A stretch of 64,000 nucleotides of DNA from Lentzea nigeriaca (GTDB lineage: Bacteria; Actinomycetota; Actinomycetes; Mycobacteriales; Pseudonocardiaceae), in contig NZ_JAFBCX010000008.1 in assembly GCF_016907955.1 (NCBI RefSeq), forward strand, positions 248,001-312,000. The letters are read 5' to 3'. Each line of letters opens with the position of its first letter. The stretch's first letter is position 1. The notes below the pieces were generated by a model that had not been told where the DNA came from, did no database searches, and saw nothing but the letters and a program-made list of their open reading frames with translations. A program made the translations under genes and the position numbers. Positions 18,169 to 26,976 of this stretch are shown here, in pieces.

Positions 18169-19209
18169 ATGGTGAACACCCCCGCGGAACGACGTCGCGA
18201 AGCCCCCGACCGGAACCTGGCATTGGAGCTCGTGCGCGTCACCGAGGCCGCGGCCATGGCCGCCGGCCGGTGGGTGGGGCGTGGCGACAAGAACGGTGGT
18301 GACGGCGCCGCGGTCGACGCGATGCGCAAGCTGATCCACACCGTCTCGATGCGCGGTGTCGTCGTGATCGGCGAGGGCGAGAAGGACGAGGCGCCCATGC
18401 TGTACAACGGCGAGGAGGTCGGCAACGGCGAAGGCCCCGAGTGCGACGTCGCCGTCGACCCGATCGACGGCACCACGCTCATGTCCAAGGGCATGCCGAA
18501 CGCGCTGGCCGTGCTGGCCGTGGCCGAGCGCGGAGCGATGTTCGACCCGTCCGCCGTGTTCTACATGGAGAAGCTCGCCGTGGGCCCGGAGGCGGCCGAC
18601 GTCATCGACATCACCGCGCCGCTCGTGGAGAACATCCGCCGGGTCGCGAAGGCCAAGCACAGCGACGTCTCGGACGTGAACGTGTGCATCCTGGACCGCC
18701 CGCGGCACGAGTCGATCGTGCAGGAGGTGCGCAAGGCCGGCGCCCGCATCCACTTCATCTCCGACGGCGACGTCGCGGGCGCGATCGCGGCGGCACGTCC
18801 CACGTCGGGTGTGGACATGCTCGTGGGCATCGGTGGCACGCCGGAGGGCATCATCGCGGCGGCGGCGCTGAAGTGCGTAGGTGGCGCCATCCAGGGCCGG
18901 CTGTGGCCCAAGGACGACGAGGAGCGCGAGAAGGCGATCGGCGCGGGCCACGACCTGTCCCGCGTGCTCACGACGAACGACCTCGTGGCGGGCGACAACG
19001 TCTTCTTCTGCGCCACGGGCGTGACCGACGGCGACCTTCTGCGCGGTGTGCACTATCGGGCAGGTGGCTGCACCACGCAGTCCATCGTCATGCGATCGAA
19101 GTCCGGCACCGTCCGCATGATCGACGGCTTCCACAGCCTTCACAAGCTGCGCGAATACGCCTCGGTCGACTTCGACCTGCCGGAGGACGTGCAGCAGCCG
19201 CTGCCGTAA
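18169..19209 (+). CDS. glpX: Fructose-1,6-bisphosphatase class II
   Basis: Gluconeogenic phosphatase (Rv1099c type), the main FBPase of actinobacteria. 346 residues. Metal and substrate motifs [15 protein letters not shown] (about 68), [15 protein letters not shown] (about 98) and [17 protein letters not shown] (about 222) are intact. ATG 18169 has a GGAGG ribosome site 6 nt upstream. Separated from xseB by 67 bp, so possibly read from the same mRNA. Confidence 0.95.
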   Translation: MVNTPAERRREAPDRNLALELVRVTEAAAMAAGRWVGRGDKNGGDGAAVDAMRKLIHTVSMRGVVVIGEGEKDEAPMLYNGEEVGNGEGPECDVAVDPIDGTTLMSKGMPNALAVLAVAERGAMFDPSAVFYMEKLAVGPEAADVIDITAPLVENIRRVAKAKHSDVSDVNVCILDRPRHESIVQEVRKAGARIHFISDGDVAGAIAAARPTSGVDMLVGIGGTPEGIIAAAALKCVGGAIQGRLWPKDDEEREKAIGAGHDLSRVLTTNDLVAGDNVFFCATGVTDGDLLRGVHYRAGGCTTQSIVMRSKSGTVRMIDGFHSLHKLREYASVDFDLPEDVQQPLP

Positions 19210-19329
19210 AAGGTGAATTGTGAACACTGGGTAACCAGACGAGTGACCCTAGTGACGGAGTGACTTTCGTCCCTAGTTTCCGAACTGACCCCGGCAACCC
19301 TGCGCCGGGTTCAGGAAGGAAGCTCAACG

Positions 19330-20097
19330 ATGAGGGCACGTTCGTTGTTCTCCGCAATCGCCGTGGCCGCCGGCGCCCTGCTCGCCTCGGCCGCCGCGGC
19401 CACCGCGGCTCCCGCACCGACCGCCGATGGCGACATGGGCACGATGATCGTCGGCGGGACCAACGCCACCCAGGTCTACTCCTGGATGGTCTCCCTGCAG
19501 AGCAATGGCAGCCACTTCTGCGGTGGCACGCTGGTCAAGGCCAACTGGGTCGTCACGGCGAAGCACTGCGTCCAGGGCTCGTCCGCGTCGTCGATCACCG
19601 CGCGGGTGGGCACCACCAACCGCACCAGCGGTGGCTCGACGGCACGCGGTTCGCGGATCATCACGCACCCGTCCGCCGACCTCGCGCTGCTGCAGCTCGG
19701 CACGTCGGTGTCCCAGACGCCCGCTCCGGTGTCGACGGCGTCCGGCCCGGTCGGCACCGCCACCCGCATCATCGGCTGGGGCCAGACCTGCCCGACCCGC
19801 GGCTGTGGCAGCGCTCCGATCACCCTGCAGGAGCTCAACACGTCGATCGTCGCGGACAGCCGTTGCTCCGGCATCAGCGCCGCGTCGGAGATCTGCACGA
19901 ACAACACCGGTGGCAACAAGGGCGCCTGCTACGGCGACTCGGGTGGCCCACAGGTGAAGTCCGTGAACGGCCGCTGGGAGCTCATCGGCGCGACCAGCCG
20001 CTCCGGTGGCGGCGCGACCTGCGCGACCGCGCCGTCCATCTACGTGGACGTCGCGTACTACCGCTCCTGGGTCAGCACGAACGTCGGTGGCCTGTAG
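19330..20097 (+). CDS. Secreted S1A serine protease
   Basis: Trypsin-fold extracellular protease. 255 residues: signal peptide (1-27, ending ATAA), short propeptide, then mature IVGGTNATQVY. Catalytic triad: His in VVTAKHCV (AKHC instead of the usual AAHC), Asp in SADLALLQ, Ser in CYGDSGGP. The position equivalent to trypsin Asp189 appears to be Gly (KGACYGDSGG), so trypsin-like Arg/Lys specificity is not expected. Six cysteines are placed for disulfides. AGGAAGG ribosome site before ATG 19330. Followed by a terminator, so monocistronic. Confidence 0.9.
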   Translation: MRARSLFSAIAVAAGALLASAAAATAAPAPTADGDMGTMIVGGTNATQVYSWMVSLQSNGSHFCGGTLVKANWVVTAKHCVQGSSASSITARVGTTNRTSGGSTARGSRIITHPSADLALLQLGTSVSQTPAPVSTASGPVGTATRIIGWGQTCPTRGCGSAPITLQELNTSIVADSRCSGISAASEICTNNTGGNKGACYGDSGGPQVKSVNGRWELIGATSRSGGGATCATAPSIYVDVAYYRSWVSTNVGGL

Positions 20098-20114
20098 TCC
20101 GGTAAACGCATTCC

Positions 20115-20153
20115 GAGGGCCCGTCTCCCAACCGTTATGGGAGGCGGGCCCTC
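20115..20153 (+). terminator. 16-bp terminator hairpin after the protease
   Basis: GAGGGCCCGTCTCCCA (20115-20130), a 7-nt loop, and the complementary arm 20138-20153 with one G-T wobble. Confidence 0.75.
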
Positions 20154-20222
20154 CGCGTTGCAACCTGAGTGATCCTCCCGCCGTCTACTTCGGCACAGGA
20201 TGAATCACTGAGGGGGTGCGCG

Positions 20223-20795
20223 ATGCGGATGCTGCTCGCGGCGATCGCGTTGTTGTCGGTGGCGGGGTGTGCACAAGGGGCCGTGCACGCGGAAACTCCA
20301 ACAGCGCCACCACCTTCGTCGTCATCGTCTTCTGCTCCCCCGTCTTCTTCTGCTTCCCCGTCTTCCGCGCCTTCGTCTTCGCCCGCGCCGTCGTCGGAGA
20401 CTCCTCCCCCGCCGCCGCCACCGCCTCCCGCTCCGGTCGTGAAGCCGACGCCGTGTGACATCAGCGACGGCGCGTGCATCAAGCTCTCCACCAACCAGTC
20501 GTGGATCGTGCGCGGCGACAAGATCGTCTACGGTCCCGTGCAGATCACCAGCGGCCGCAAGGGTTACGAGACCCCGGTCGGCAAGTTCCCGGTGCTGCGC
20601 AAGGTGAAGGACGAGTGGAGCCGCCCGTACAACGCGGCCATGCCGTGGTCGACGTACTTCACCAACAGCGGCATCGCGTTCCACGAGGGCTCGCTGACCG
20701 TCCCGTCGCACGGCTGCATCCACCTGGACCCGCAGGCGGCGAAGCACTACTTCCAGACCCTCTCGATCGGCGAGACGGTTCAGGTGGTCGCATAA
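20223..20795 (+). CDS. Lipoprotein L,D-transpeptidase (YkuD)
   Basis: 190 residues. Lipoprotein signal with lipobox LSVAGC (residues 12-17), a Ser/Pro low-complexity stalk (about 25-75), then a YkuD domain that cross-links peptidoglycan 3-3. The catalytic motif reads SHGCIHL: the Cys and first His are present, but the usual Arg after GCx is His. GAGGGGG ribosome site before ATG 20223. A second YkuD gene lacking the stalk follows 56 bp on; the domains share motifs such as SYGPVxxxxGKPGYETPVG-like and VLRKVK, so they are probably a tandem duplication. Confidence 0.87.
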   Translation: MRMLLAAIALLSVAGCAQGAVHAETPTAPPPSSSSSSAPPSSSASPSSAPSSSPAPSSETPPPPPPPPPAPVVKPTPCDISDGACIKLSTNQSWIVRGDKIVYGPVQITSGRKGYETPVGKFPVLRKVKDEWSRPYNAAMPWSTYFTNSGIAFHEGSLTVPSHGCIHLDPQAAKHYFQTLSIGETVQVVA

Positions 20796-20815
20796 GCAGA
20801 TGATTCAGATCACCG

Positions 20816-20836
20816 GGTAGTGGTTACTCCACTACC
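20816..20836. promoter_or_regulatory. Perfect palindrome between the two transpeptidase genes
   Basis: GGTAGTGG, TTACT, CCACTACC, ending 15 nt before the second start codon. It could be an operator or an RNA hairpin near the ribosome site. Confidence 0.5.
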
Positions 20837-20851
20837 GAGGGGTGATGTGAG

Positions 20852-21262
20852 ATGCGAGTTCTCATCGCGACGGTGCTCCTGACCCTCGGTTTCGCGGTCC
20901 CCGCGCAGGCGCAGGCGGGGTGCACCGTCTACAACGGAGCGTGCCTGGAGAAGCACTCCAACACCGCATGGCTCGTGTACAACGGCAAGACGAGCTACGG
21001 CCCGGTGCCGGTCAGCCACGGCAAGCCGGGCTACGAGACCCCGGTCGGCACGTTCTCGGTGCTGCGCAAGGTGAAGAACGACTGGAGCGTCCCCTACAAC
21101 GGCCCGATGCCGAACGCCGTGTACTTCACGACGACCGGCATCGCGTTCCACCAGGGTGACATCAGGATCCAGTCGCACGGCTGCGTCCGGCTGAACGTCG
21201 ACGCGTCGCTGGTGTTCTACGACAACCTGGCGATCGGCGAGAAGGTCCAGGTGCTGCCCTAA
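20852..21262 (+). CDS. Secreted L,D-transpeptidase (YkuD)
   Basis: 136 residues: signal peptide (MRVLIATVLLTLGFAVPAQA), then a minimal YkuD domain with canonical SHGCVRL. Lacks the Ser/Pro stalk and lipobox of its upstream paralogue, so it should be released or wall-associated rather than membrane-tethered. GAGGGGTGATGTGAG precedes the ATG. Its TAA shares three bases with the stop of the convergent gene (CTAA, 21259-21262). Confidence 0.87.
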   Translation: MRVLIATVLLTLGFAVPAQAQAGCTVYNGACLEKHSNTAWLVYNGKTSYGPVPVSHGKPGYETPVGTFSVLRKVKNDWSVPYNGPMPNAVYFTTTGIAFHQGDIRIQSHGCVRLNVDASLVFYDNLAIGEKVQVLP

Positions 21263-22008
21263 CCGATGGCTGCCCACCAGCACCCGTCGTCGCGTCCCAT
21301 CACGGACACGCGCCCTGCGAGACCCGTGGGCAGCCATCCGGTGAGCCGCTCGAACTCCTTGCCCACGACGATGAGCGCGTTGCCCGCGTCGGCGGACAGG
21401 TTGTCCAGCACCACGGGCACGTCCACCGCGCTGAAGTCCACATCGGACACAGGCCTGCCGGAGGACTCCTTCGTCACCCGGACGATCCGCCAGCCGTCGT
21501 GCCCCTCCCACCGGACTTCCTCCGCCGGCAGCAAAGCCATGAACTCGTCCGACGAGGTGCGTGGCGACACGAGCGCGATCGTCCCGCCGAACCGCCCGGC
21601 CAGCGTGCTCAGCCGCAGCGGATGCTCAAGGCTCTTCGGCTCTGCTTCGACTCGCGCGTAGGTGACGTCCAGCCGTCGCGCGACCCGCTCGACCGCGGCG
21701 TGCACCCCGTCCTCGAGCGCGGCCACGACCAGCTCGACGTCCCGGCTGCTGTTGAGCACGTCGGGCAACGCCAGCCGCACCACGGCATACCCCGGCATCA
21801 CCGCGATGTCCGAGGTCAGACGGCTCGGCACGGTGAGCTCGACCAGCACGTCGGAGCCCCACCCCGACGTGTCGACCTCCGCGTTGACCCGCCGCTCGAC
21901 GAGATCGGACAACGGCTGCCAGTAGACGATGCGCGGCCTCTCCCGCGTGACCGGCCCCGCCCACCAGGGCGTGCCGCGCACCACGTCGGCCCAGTAAACG
22001 TGAATCAC
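21259..22008 (-). CDS. Hypothetical protein with Trp-rich N-terminus
   Basis: 249 residues, family not recognised. Begins IHVYWADVVRGTPWWAG and has predicted alternating beta strands with repeated Val/Leu (DVLVELTVPSRL; DVELVVAALEDGVHAAVERV), then a C-terminal part rich in Trp and Gly. No signal peptide or membrane helix. GTG 22008 has a GGGGG ribosome site; starts further upstream lack support. The lipoprotein gene follows on the same strand upstream, but a 77-bp gap separates them. Confidence 0.6.
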   Translation of the reverse strand: MIHVYWADVVRGTPWWAGPVTRERPRIVYWQPLSDLVERRVNAEVDTSGWGSDVLVELTVPSRLTSDIAVMPGYAVVRLALPDVLNSSRDVELVVAALEDGVHAAVERVARRLDVTYARVEAEPKSLEHPLRLSTLAGRFGGTIALVSPRTSSDEFMALLPAEEVRWEGHDGWRIVRVTKESSGRPVSDVDFSAVDVPVVLDNLSADAGNALIVVGKEFERLTGWLPTGLAGRVSVMGRDDGCWWAAIG

Positions 22009-22085
22009 GAAAGCCCCCAAGGGTTGTATCGCTGCGCGTCCCCCTGACACACACAACCCGTTTGAGCCCATTCTACGGCTTTCGG

Positions 22086-22535
22086 CTAGCAGCTGCGGTG
22101 CTTCTTGGCGAACTCCTCGGCCGTGAAGGCCTGGTACCCGAGCACGACCTTCCGGTCCTTCACCTGGTCGAGCGTGAAGCCGGCTCCCGGTTCGAACAGG
22201 TCGCCGTTCTGCAGGTGCACTTCGAGGCGCTGATCGTCGGCGGGCGGCTGCCACGCGACCTTCTCCTCGGCGCCTTCCGGCAGTCGGCCAATGGTGATCT
22301 TGTAGTGCTGCCTGGGTTCTGCGAACTCGATCCGCCAGACCACCGTGTCCCGCTCGTCGATCACGTCGTCGGCGTTCATCGCCCGGATCTCGACCAGCGT
22401 GAGCATGCGCGAGTCGCAGGAGGTGTCGACGATCTCCGGCAGCCCGGAATCCCCGAGCCGGACCGCTCTCGTCGGGGCAGGCGAACATCCGGCCAGCAGC
22501 AGGCAGGCCGCGAGCACGGCCAGAGGTCTCCCCAT
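22086..22535 (-). CDS. Small lipoprotein
   Basis: 149 residues. Lipoprotein signal with lipobox LLAGCS (Cys about 17), then an extracellular domain with two further cysteines (TSCDSRM and the terminal RSC) that could form a disulfide. No family recognised. Same strand as the flavin reductase gene beyond it (25-bp gap) and the hypothetical gene before it. Confidence 0.7.
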   Translation of the reverse strand: MGRPLAVLAACLLLAGCSPAPTRAVRLGDSGLPEIVDTSCDSRMLTLVEIRAMNADDVIDERDTVVWRIEFAEPRQHYKITIGRLPEGAEEKVAWQPPADDQRLEVHLQNGDLFEPGAGFTLDQVKDRKVVLGYQAFTAEEFAKKHRSC

Positions 22536-22560
22536 GCTCGCGGATCCTGCCAGGCCCTGG

Positions 22561-23529
22561 TCAGCCGGCGTTGCTGGAATGCCCTGGGAAGAGGTGGGCC
22601 GACGGGTTGAGCGCGACCGCGATGTTGTTGACCGCCGTCGCCGCCTCCCCGAACCCGGTCGCGATGAGCTTGACCTTGCCGGGGTACTGCGCGACGTCCC
22701 CCGCCGCGTAGACCCGGTCGAGCCTGGTCTTCATCGTGGTGTCGACGACCACCGCGCGGTGGTCGAGCTCGAGCCCCCACGACTCGATCGGCCCGAGGTC
22801 GGCCGTGAACCCGAGCGCCGCGACAACCGTCTGCGCGGGCAACGTCTTCACGTCCTCACCCTTGACCTTGACGTCCACTTCGGACAGAGGGTCGCCCCGC
22901 AACTCCAGCACCTCGGCGTCGGTGATGATCTCGACCCCGAGCTCCCGCACCTGCCGCACGGTCGCGGCGTGCGCGCGGAAGTTGGCCCTGCGGTGCACCA
23001 ACGTGACACTCGCGGCGAGCGGGTGCAGTGCGAGCGCCCAGTCGAACGCCGAGTCGCCGCCGCCCACGATCACGACGTGCTGCCCGGCGTGTTCGGCCAG
23101 CACCGGCACGAAGTGCACCATGCCGCGCCCCAGCCAGCCGTCGCCTGCGGGCAGCGGCCGCGGGTTGAACTCACCCATGCCCGCCGTGATCAGCACCGCA
23201 CCGGTCCTGATCGTGCTGCCGTCCGCGAGACCGACCACCAGACCGTCCTCAGTGGACTCCAGCGTGCGCGCCTGGCGCCCGAGCAGGTAGGTCGGCTTGT
23301 ACTGCCCTGCCTGCTCCACCAGACCGTTGACGAGGTCGCGCCCGCGGATCGCGGGAAAGCCGGCCACGTCGAAAATCATCTTCTCCGGATACATCGCGGT
23401 GACCTGGCCGCCCGGTTCGGGCAGCGCGTCGACGAGCGCGACCTTGAGTTCCCGGAAGCCTGCGTAGTACGCGGCGAACAACCCCGTCGGGCCGGCGCCC
23501 ACGACGAGGAGGTCGACGTCAAGCTCCAT
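22561..23529 (-). CDS. Ferredoxin/flavodoxin--NADP+ reductase, YumC type
   Basis: Thioredoxin-reductase-like FAD enzyme without the redox CxxC, matching YumC-type ferredoxin reductases. 322 residues. FAD motif VVGAGPTGLFAAYYAG (about 8-23), PGGQVTAMYPEK, NADPH motif VIVGGGDSAFDWAL (about 155) and C-terminal FAD motif YAAGDVAQYPGK. ATG 23529 begins the conserved N-terminus. Supplies electrons to ferredoxin-dependent enzymes; a P450 or IspH partner is possible but not shown. Confidence 0.88.
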   Translation of the reverse strand: MELDVDLLVVGAGPTGLFAAYYAGFRELKVALVDALPEPGGQVTAMYPEKMIFDVAGFPAIRGRDLVNGLVEQAGQYKPTYLLGRQARTLESTEDGLVVGLADGSTIRTGAVLITAGMGEFNPRPLPAGDGWLGRGMVHFVPVLAEHAGQHVVIVGGGDSAFDWALALHPLAASVTLVHRRANFRAHAATVRQVRELGVEIITDAEVLELRGDPLSEVDVKVKGEDVKTLPAQTVVAALGFTADLGPIESWGLELDHRAVVVDTTMKTRLDRVYAAGDVAQYPGKVKLIATGFGEAATAVNNIAVALNPSAHLFPGHSSNAG

Positions 23530-23592
23530 GAGTGGTGCCCTTCTGCCAGTGGTGGGTGGCAGTGCTGTGATCGACCATAGAGACTCGGAAGC

Positions 23593-24987
23593 ATGTCTGA
23601 ACAGGAGTACCGCGTCGAGCACGACACGATGGGTGAGGTCCGCGTGCCGATCGACGCATTGTGGCGCGCCCAAACACAACGCGCGGTCGAGAACTTCCCG
23701 ATTTCCGGTCGAGGCCTGGAACGCGCCCAGATCAGGGCCCTCGGCCTCCTCAAGGCCGCCGCCGCCCGAGTGAACGCCCAGCTGGGCGTCCTCGACGCCG
23801 ACCTCGCCGCGGCCATCGCCTCCGCCGCCGACGAGGTGGCCGCCGGCCAGTGGGACGCCCACTTCCCGGTCGACGTCTTCCAAACCGGTTCGGGCACGTC
23901 GTCGAACATGAACGCCAACGAGGTCATCGCCACCCTGGCCACCCGCGCACTGGGCCGCGACGTCCACCCGAACGACCACGTCAACGCCTCGCAGTCGTCC
24001 AACGACACCTTCCCCACGACCCTGCGTGTGGCCGCCACCGAGGCCGTCGTGACGGACGTCATCCCGGCGCTGGAACACCTCGAACAGGTCCTGTCGTCGA
24101 AGGCCACGGAATGGGCCGACCTGGTCAAGTCCGGCCGCACGCACCTGATGGACGCCGTGCCCATCACGCTGGGCCAGGAAGCGGGCGCCTGGGCGTCCCA
24201 GGTCCGCTACTCCGCGGAACGCCTCCAGTCCTCCGTGCCACGCCTGGCCGAACTGCCGATCGGCGGCACCGCGGTCGGCTCGGGCCTGAACGCTCCAGCC
24301 GACTTCGGCGCTCGCGTGGCCGCCGAACTGGCCGCCGCGACCGGTCTTCCCCTGGTAGAGGCCCGCGACCACTTCGAGGCCCAGGCCACCCAGGACGGCG
24401 TGGTCGAGATCTCCGGCCAGCTCCGCGCATGCGCCGTGGCGTTGTTCAAGATCGCCAACGACCTCCGCTGGCTCGGCTCCGGCCCCCGCACGGGCCTGGG
24501 CGAACTGGCCCTGCCCGACCTGCAGCCGGGCAGCTCGATCATGCCGGGCAAGGTCAACCCGGTGATCTCCGAAGCCACGATGATGGTGGTGGCCCAGGTC
24601 ATCGGCAACGACGCCGCCGTGGCCTTCGCCGGCTCCCAGGGCAACTTCCAGCTCAACGTGATGCTCCCGGTCATCGCCCGCAACGTCCTGGAGTCGTCCC
24701 GCCTGCTCGCCGCCGTGGCCCGCCTGCTGGCCGACAAGGTGCTGGCGGGCACCGAGGCCCAGGCCGACCAGATGCGCGAGTACGCGGAGTCGTCACCCTC
24801 GATCGTCACGCCGCTGAACCGCTACCTCGGCTACGAGGAGGCTGCGTCGATCGCCAAGCAGTCGTTGAAGGAGCGCAAGACCATCCGCGCCGTCGTGCTG
24901 GAGCGCGGGCACGTGCCGTCGAAGCTGACCGAGGAGCAGCTGGACGAGGCCCTGGACGTGCTGCGGATGGCCCGCGGCGGCCGTTGA
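23593..24987 (+). CDS. fumC: Class II fumarate hydratase
   Basis: TCA-cycle enzyme, fumarate to malate, iron-independent. 464 residues, normal length. Motifs [14 protein letters not shown] (about 137), [15 protein letters not shown] (about 180) and the superfamily signature [11 protein letters not shown] (about 317-327). Start ATG 23593. Equivalent of Rv1098c. Its 3' end is closed by a strong bidirectional terminator shared with the convergent trhA. Confidence 0.95.
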   Translation: MSEQEYRVEHDTMGEVRVPIDALWRAQTQRAVENFPISGRGLERAQIRALGLLKAAAARVNAQLGVLDADLAAAIASAADEVAAGQWDAHFPVDVFQTGSGTSSNMNANEVIATLATRALGRDVHPNDHVNASQSSNDTFPTTLRVAATEAVVTDVIPALEHLEQVLSSKATEWADLVKSGRTHLMDAVPITLGQEAGAWASQVRYSAERLQSSVPRLAELPIGGTAVGSGLNAPADFGARVAAELAAATGLPLVEARDHFEAQATQDGVVEISGQLRACAVALFKIANDLRWLGSGPRTGLGELALPDLQPGSSIMPGKVNPVISEATMMVVAQVIGNDAAVAFAGSQGNFQLNVMLPVIARNVLESSRLLAAVARLLADKVLAGTEAQADQMREYAESSPSIVTPLNRYLGYEEAASIAKQSLKERKTIRAVVLERGHVPSKLTEEQLDEALDVLRMARGGR

Positions 24988-24994
24988 GCCGAAT

Positions 24995-25026
24995 CCGGTC
25001 GCCGAGGATCACGCCTCGGCGACCGG
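24995..25026. terminator. Bidirectional terminator fumC/trhA
   Basis: CCGGTCGCCGAGG, loop ATCACG, exact 13-bp complement; 7 nt after the fumC stop and 4 nt after the trhA stop. Confidence 0.8.
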
Positions 25027-25030
25027 GATT

Positions 25031-25702
25031 TCAGGAGTACATCGCGAGCCAGATGGCGATGTAGTGGCAGATCGCCGCCACCACGGTCGCGGCGTGGAAG
25101 AACTCGTGATAGCCGAACACCTGCGGCCAGGGATTCGGCCACCGGGTCGCGTAGAAGACCGCCCCAACGGTGTAGAGCGCCCCACCCACCAACAGCAGCA
25201 CGAGCGCCGCCACTCCGGCGTGGTGCAACAGTTCGGGCAGCACGAACACCGCCACCCAGCCCAGCGCGATGTAGATCGGCACCCCGAGCCACCGCGGCGC
25301 GTGCGGCCAGGCCAGCTTCAGCGTCACGCCGGCCAGCGCCCCGGTCCACACCACCCACAGCACCACGTGCCCGGTGCCGGGATTCATCGCCAGCAAGGCG
25401 AACGGTGTGTACGTGCCCGCGATGAACACGAAGATCATCGAGTGGTCGAGGCGCTTCATCCACGTGCGCACGCGGTCCGACTTCCACGTGACGCGGTGGT
25501 AGAGCGCTGAAACGCCGAACAGGCCGAGAACGGTGGCTCCGTAGACCGAGGTGGCCAGGGCGGCCAGGCCGGACACTGTGGACGCCGCCAGCGCGATCAG
25601 TGTCGCGCCGGTCGCCACCGAGGTGATGAAGGACCAGAAGTGCAGCCACCCACGAAGGCGCGGCCGCAGTCCGGGCTGTGGAGGAATGGTCGCAGTGGTC
25701 AC
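25031..25702 (-). CDS. trhA: Hemolysin III family membrane protein (PAQR type)
   Basis: 223 residues with seven transmembrane helices. Family zinc-site motifs are present: SALYHR after helix 2, DHSMIF in helix 3, and [18 protein letters not shown] in the last helix. Equivalent of Rv1085c and, as there, divergent from a short Z-prenyl synthase gene. TAACCT ends 8 nt before the GTG at 25702. Physiological role is unsettled (membrane homeostasis has been proposed). Confidence 0.9.
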   Translation of the reverse strand: MTTATIPPQPGLRPRLRGWLHFWSFITSVATGATLIALAASTVSGLAALATSVYGATVLGLFGVSALYHRVTWKSDRVRTWMKRLDHSMIFVFIAGTYTPFALLAMNPGTGHVVLWVVWTGALAGVTLKLAWPHAPRWLGVPIYIALGWVAVFVLPELLHHAGVAALVLLLVGGALYTVGAVFYATRWPNPWPQVFGYHEFFHAATVVAAICHYIAIWLAMYS

Positions 25703-25709
25703 AGGACCC

Positions 25710-25732
25710 TAGGTTACGCGACCGTAGGTTAC
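25710..25732 (-). promoter_or_regulatory. trhA promoter with duplicated TAGGTTAC
   Basis: On the plus strand TAGGTTAC occurs at 25710-25717 and 25725-25732. The first contains the trhA -10 box (TAACCT, minus strand, 8 nt before GTG 25702); the second may be a regulator half-site. Confidence 0.45.
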
Positions 25733-25765
25733 CGACCGCGGATCAGTGATGAAGCTTGCACGGCG

Positions 25766-25771
25766 TACGCT
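25766..25771 (+). promoter_or_regulatory. -10 box for leaderless prenyl synthase gene
   Basis: TACGCT, 8 nt before GTG 25780; this decides that start over TTG 25756. Confidence 0.5.
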
Positions 25772-25779
25772 GTTCGGAC

Positions 25780-26559
25780 GTGGCACTCCGCACCCGTGTG
25801 AAAGACGTCGCCATCCACCTCTACGAGTGGATTCTCCGTCGCGAGCTGAGCGGGACACAGGTGCCCAAACACGTCGGCGTCGTCCTCGACGGCAACCGGC
25901 GGTGGGCGCGCGAGGCCGGGTTCACGGACGTCGCGCACGGGCACCGGGCCGGTGCGCGCAAGATCCTCGAGCTGCTCGACTGGTGCGGTGACGCGGGGGT
26001 CGAGGTCGTCACGCTCTGGATGCTCAGCACCGACAACCTGAACCGGCCCACCGAAGAGCTGGCTCCGTTGCTCGACATCATCGCCGACATCACCGACGAG
26101 CTCGCCGAGGACGGCAAGCCGTGGCGCGTCCGGCACGTCGGTGCCATCGACATGTTGCCGCCCGAGCACGCCGAGCGGCTCACGAACGCCGCGGCGCGCA
26201 CCAAGGACCGCACCGGCATCCAGGTCAACGTCGCGGTGGCGTACGGAGGCAGGCAGGAGATCGCGGACGCGGTCCGCAAGCTCCTGCAGGCGCACGCCGA
26301 GCGCGGCGGCACCATCGAGGAGCTGGCCGAGGTGCTCGACGTCGACCACATCGCGGAGCACCTCTACACGTCCGGGCAGCCGGATCCGGACCTGATCATC
26401 CGCACGTCCGGTGAGCAGCGGCTTTCCGGGTTCATGCTGTGGCAGTCGGCGCACTCGGAGTTCTGGTTCTGCGAGGCCTACTGGCCCGGCTTCCGGCGCA
26501 CCGACTTCCTGCGCGCCATGCGCGAGTACGCCAAGCGCCACCGCAGGTACGGAAGCTGA
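25780..26559 (+). CDS. Short-chain Z-isoprenyl diphosphate synthase (Rv1086-like)
   Basis: cis-Prenyltransferase that adds IPP in Z configuration. 259 residues. Catalytic Asp in VVLDGNRRWA (about 32-41), STDNLNRP, and the C-terminal signature RTSGEQRLSGFMLWQSAHSE. The N-terminus (VKDVAIHLYEWILRREL) and the pairing with trhA match the M. tuberculosis Z-farnesyl diphosphate synthase Rv1086 rather than the longer undecaprenyl/decaprenyl enzyme, so the product is probably short. Its stop codon is inside the terminator palindrome. Confidence 0.85.
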   Translation: MALRTRVKDVAIHLYEWILRRELSGTQVPKHVGVVLDGNRRWAREAGFTDVAHGHRAGARKILELLDWCGDAGVEVVTLWMLSTDNLNRPTEELAPLLDIIADITDELAEDGKPWRVRHVGAIDMLPPEHAERLTNAAARTKDRTGIQVNVAVAYGGRQEIADAVRKLLQAHAERGGTIEELAEVLDVDHIAEHLYTSGQPDPDLIIRTSGEQRLSGFMLWQSAHSEFWFCEAYWPGFRRTDFLRAMREYAKRHRRYGS

Positions 26560-26603
26560 CGCACAGGGGCGCTCACCTCGGAGGTGAGCGCCCCTGTGCG
26601 TCA
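26557..26603. terminator. 23-bp perfect palindromic terminator
   Basis: Two exact 23-nt arms (26557-26579 and 26581-26603) around a single central base. The left arm begins with the prenyl synthase stop TGA; the right arm lies 14 nt beyond the stop of the convergent chaplin-like gene. It probably serves both. Confidence 0.8.
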
Positions 26604-26617
26604 GAGCGAAGACGAGA

Positions 26618-26887
26618 TCACTCGCCGTCGTGGCCCCACTCGACGCCGTCCTCGATGCCGCCGGCGGCGCAGGTCTCGGTGATCGACGGCGAGTTGATCG
26701 GCACGGCACCGCCGAAGACACCGACGTTGTTGCCGCACGCGCCGCCAACGAGGTTGAGGTTGTTGGCGTTGCCGACGATCAGCAGCGGGGCGTTCTCCCA
26801 GTCGTGGTTCACGGCCATCGCCGGGGAGCTGGCAACCATCAGGAAGCTCGCCGCCGCGCCGAAAACGGCGCCTGCCTTCTTCAGCAC
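26618..26887 (-). CDS. Chaplin-like small secreted protein A
   Basis: 89 residues. Signal peptide ending ASSPAMA, then a mature peptide of about 63 residues rich in Asn, Gly and Val. The core CGNNVGVFGGAVPINSP has the chaplin pattern CGNxVxVxG-x3-P, with a second Cys ten residues after the Pro, four later than in classical chaplins. Chaplins are amyloid-forming surface proteins of aerial hyphae. GTG 26887 has AAGGAGAG 7 nt upstream. It lies just past the terminator of its paralogue B; 85 bp are identical between the two genes. Family assignment by motif only. Confidence 0.6.
   Translation of the reverse strand: MLKKAGAVFGAAASFLMVASSPAMAVNHDWENAPLLIVGNANNLNLVGGACGNNVGVFGGAVPINSPSITETCAAGGIEDGVEWGHDGE
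26653..26737. repeat. 85-bp direct repeat, copy 1
   Basis: Identical to 26991-27075. It encodes the shared chaplin-like core through the second Cys of protein A. Confidence 0.85.
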
Positions 26888-26924
26888 GATTTCTCTCCTT
26901 GAAAGTGTGTGTGTCGCAAAAACG

Positions 26925-26958
26925 CGTCTGGGGACGCCATGAATGACGTCCCCAGACG
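26925..26958 (-). terminator. Intrinsic terminator between the chaplin-like genes
   Basis: CGTCTGGGGACG, 10-nt loop, exact complement, followed on the minus strand by a T5 run (CGTTTTTGCG). It ends gene B only 37 nt before the start of gene A, so A depends on read-through or its own promoter. Confidence 0.8.
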
Positions 26959-26976
26959 TGGTGCAAATGAGGGAGA

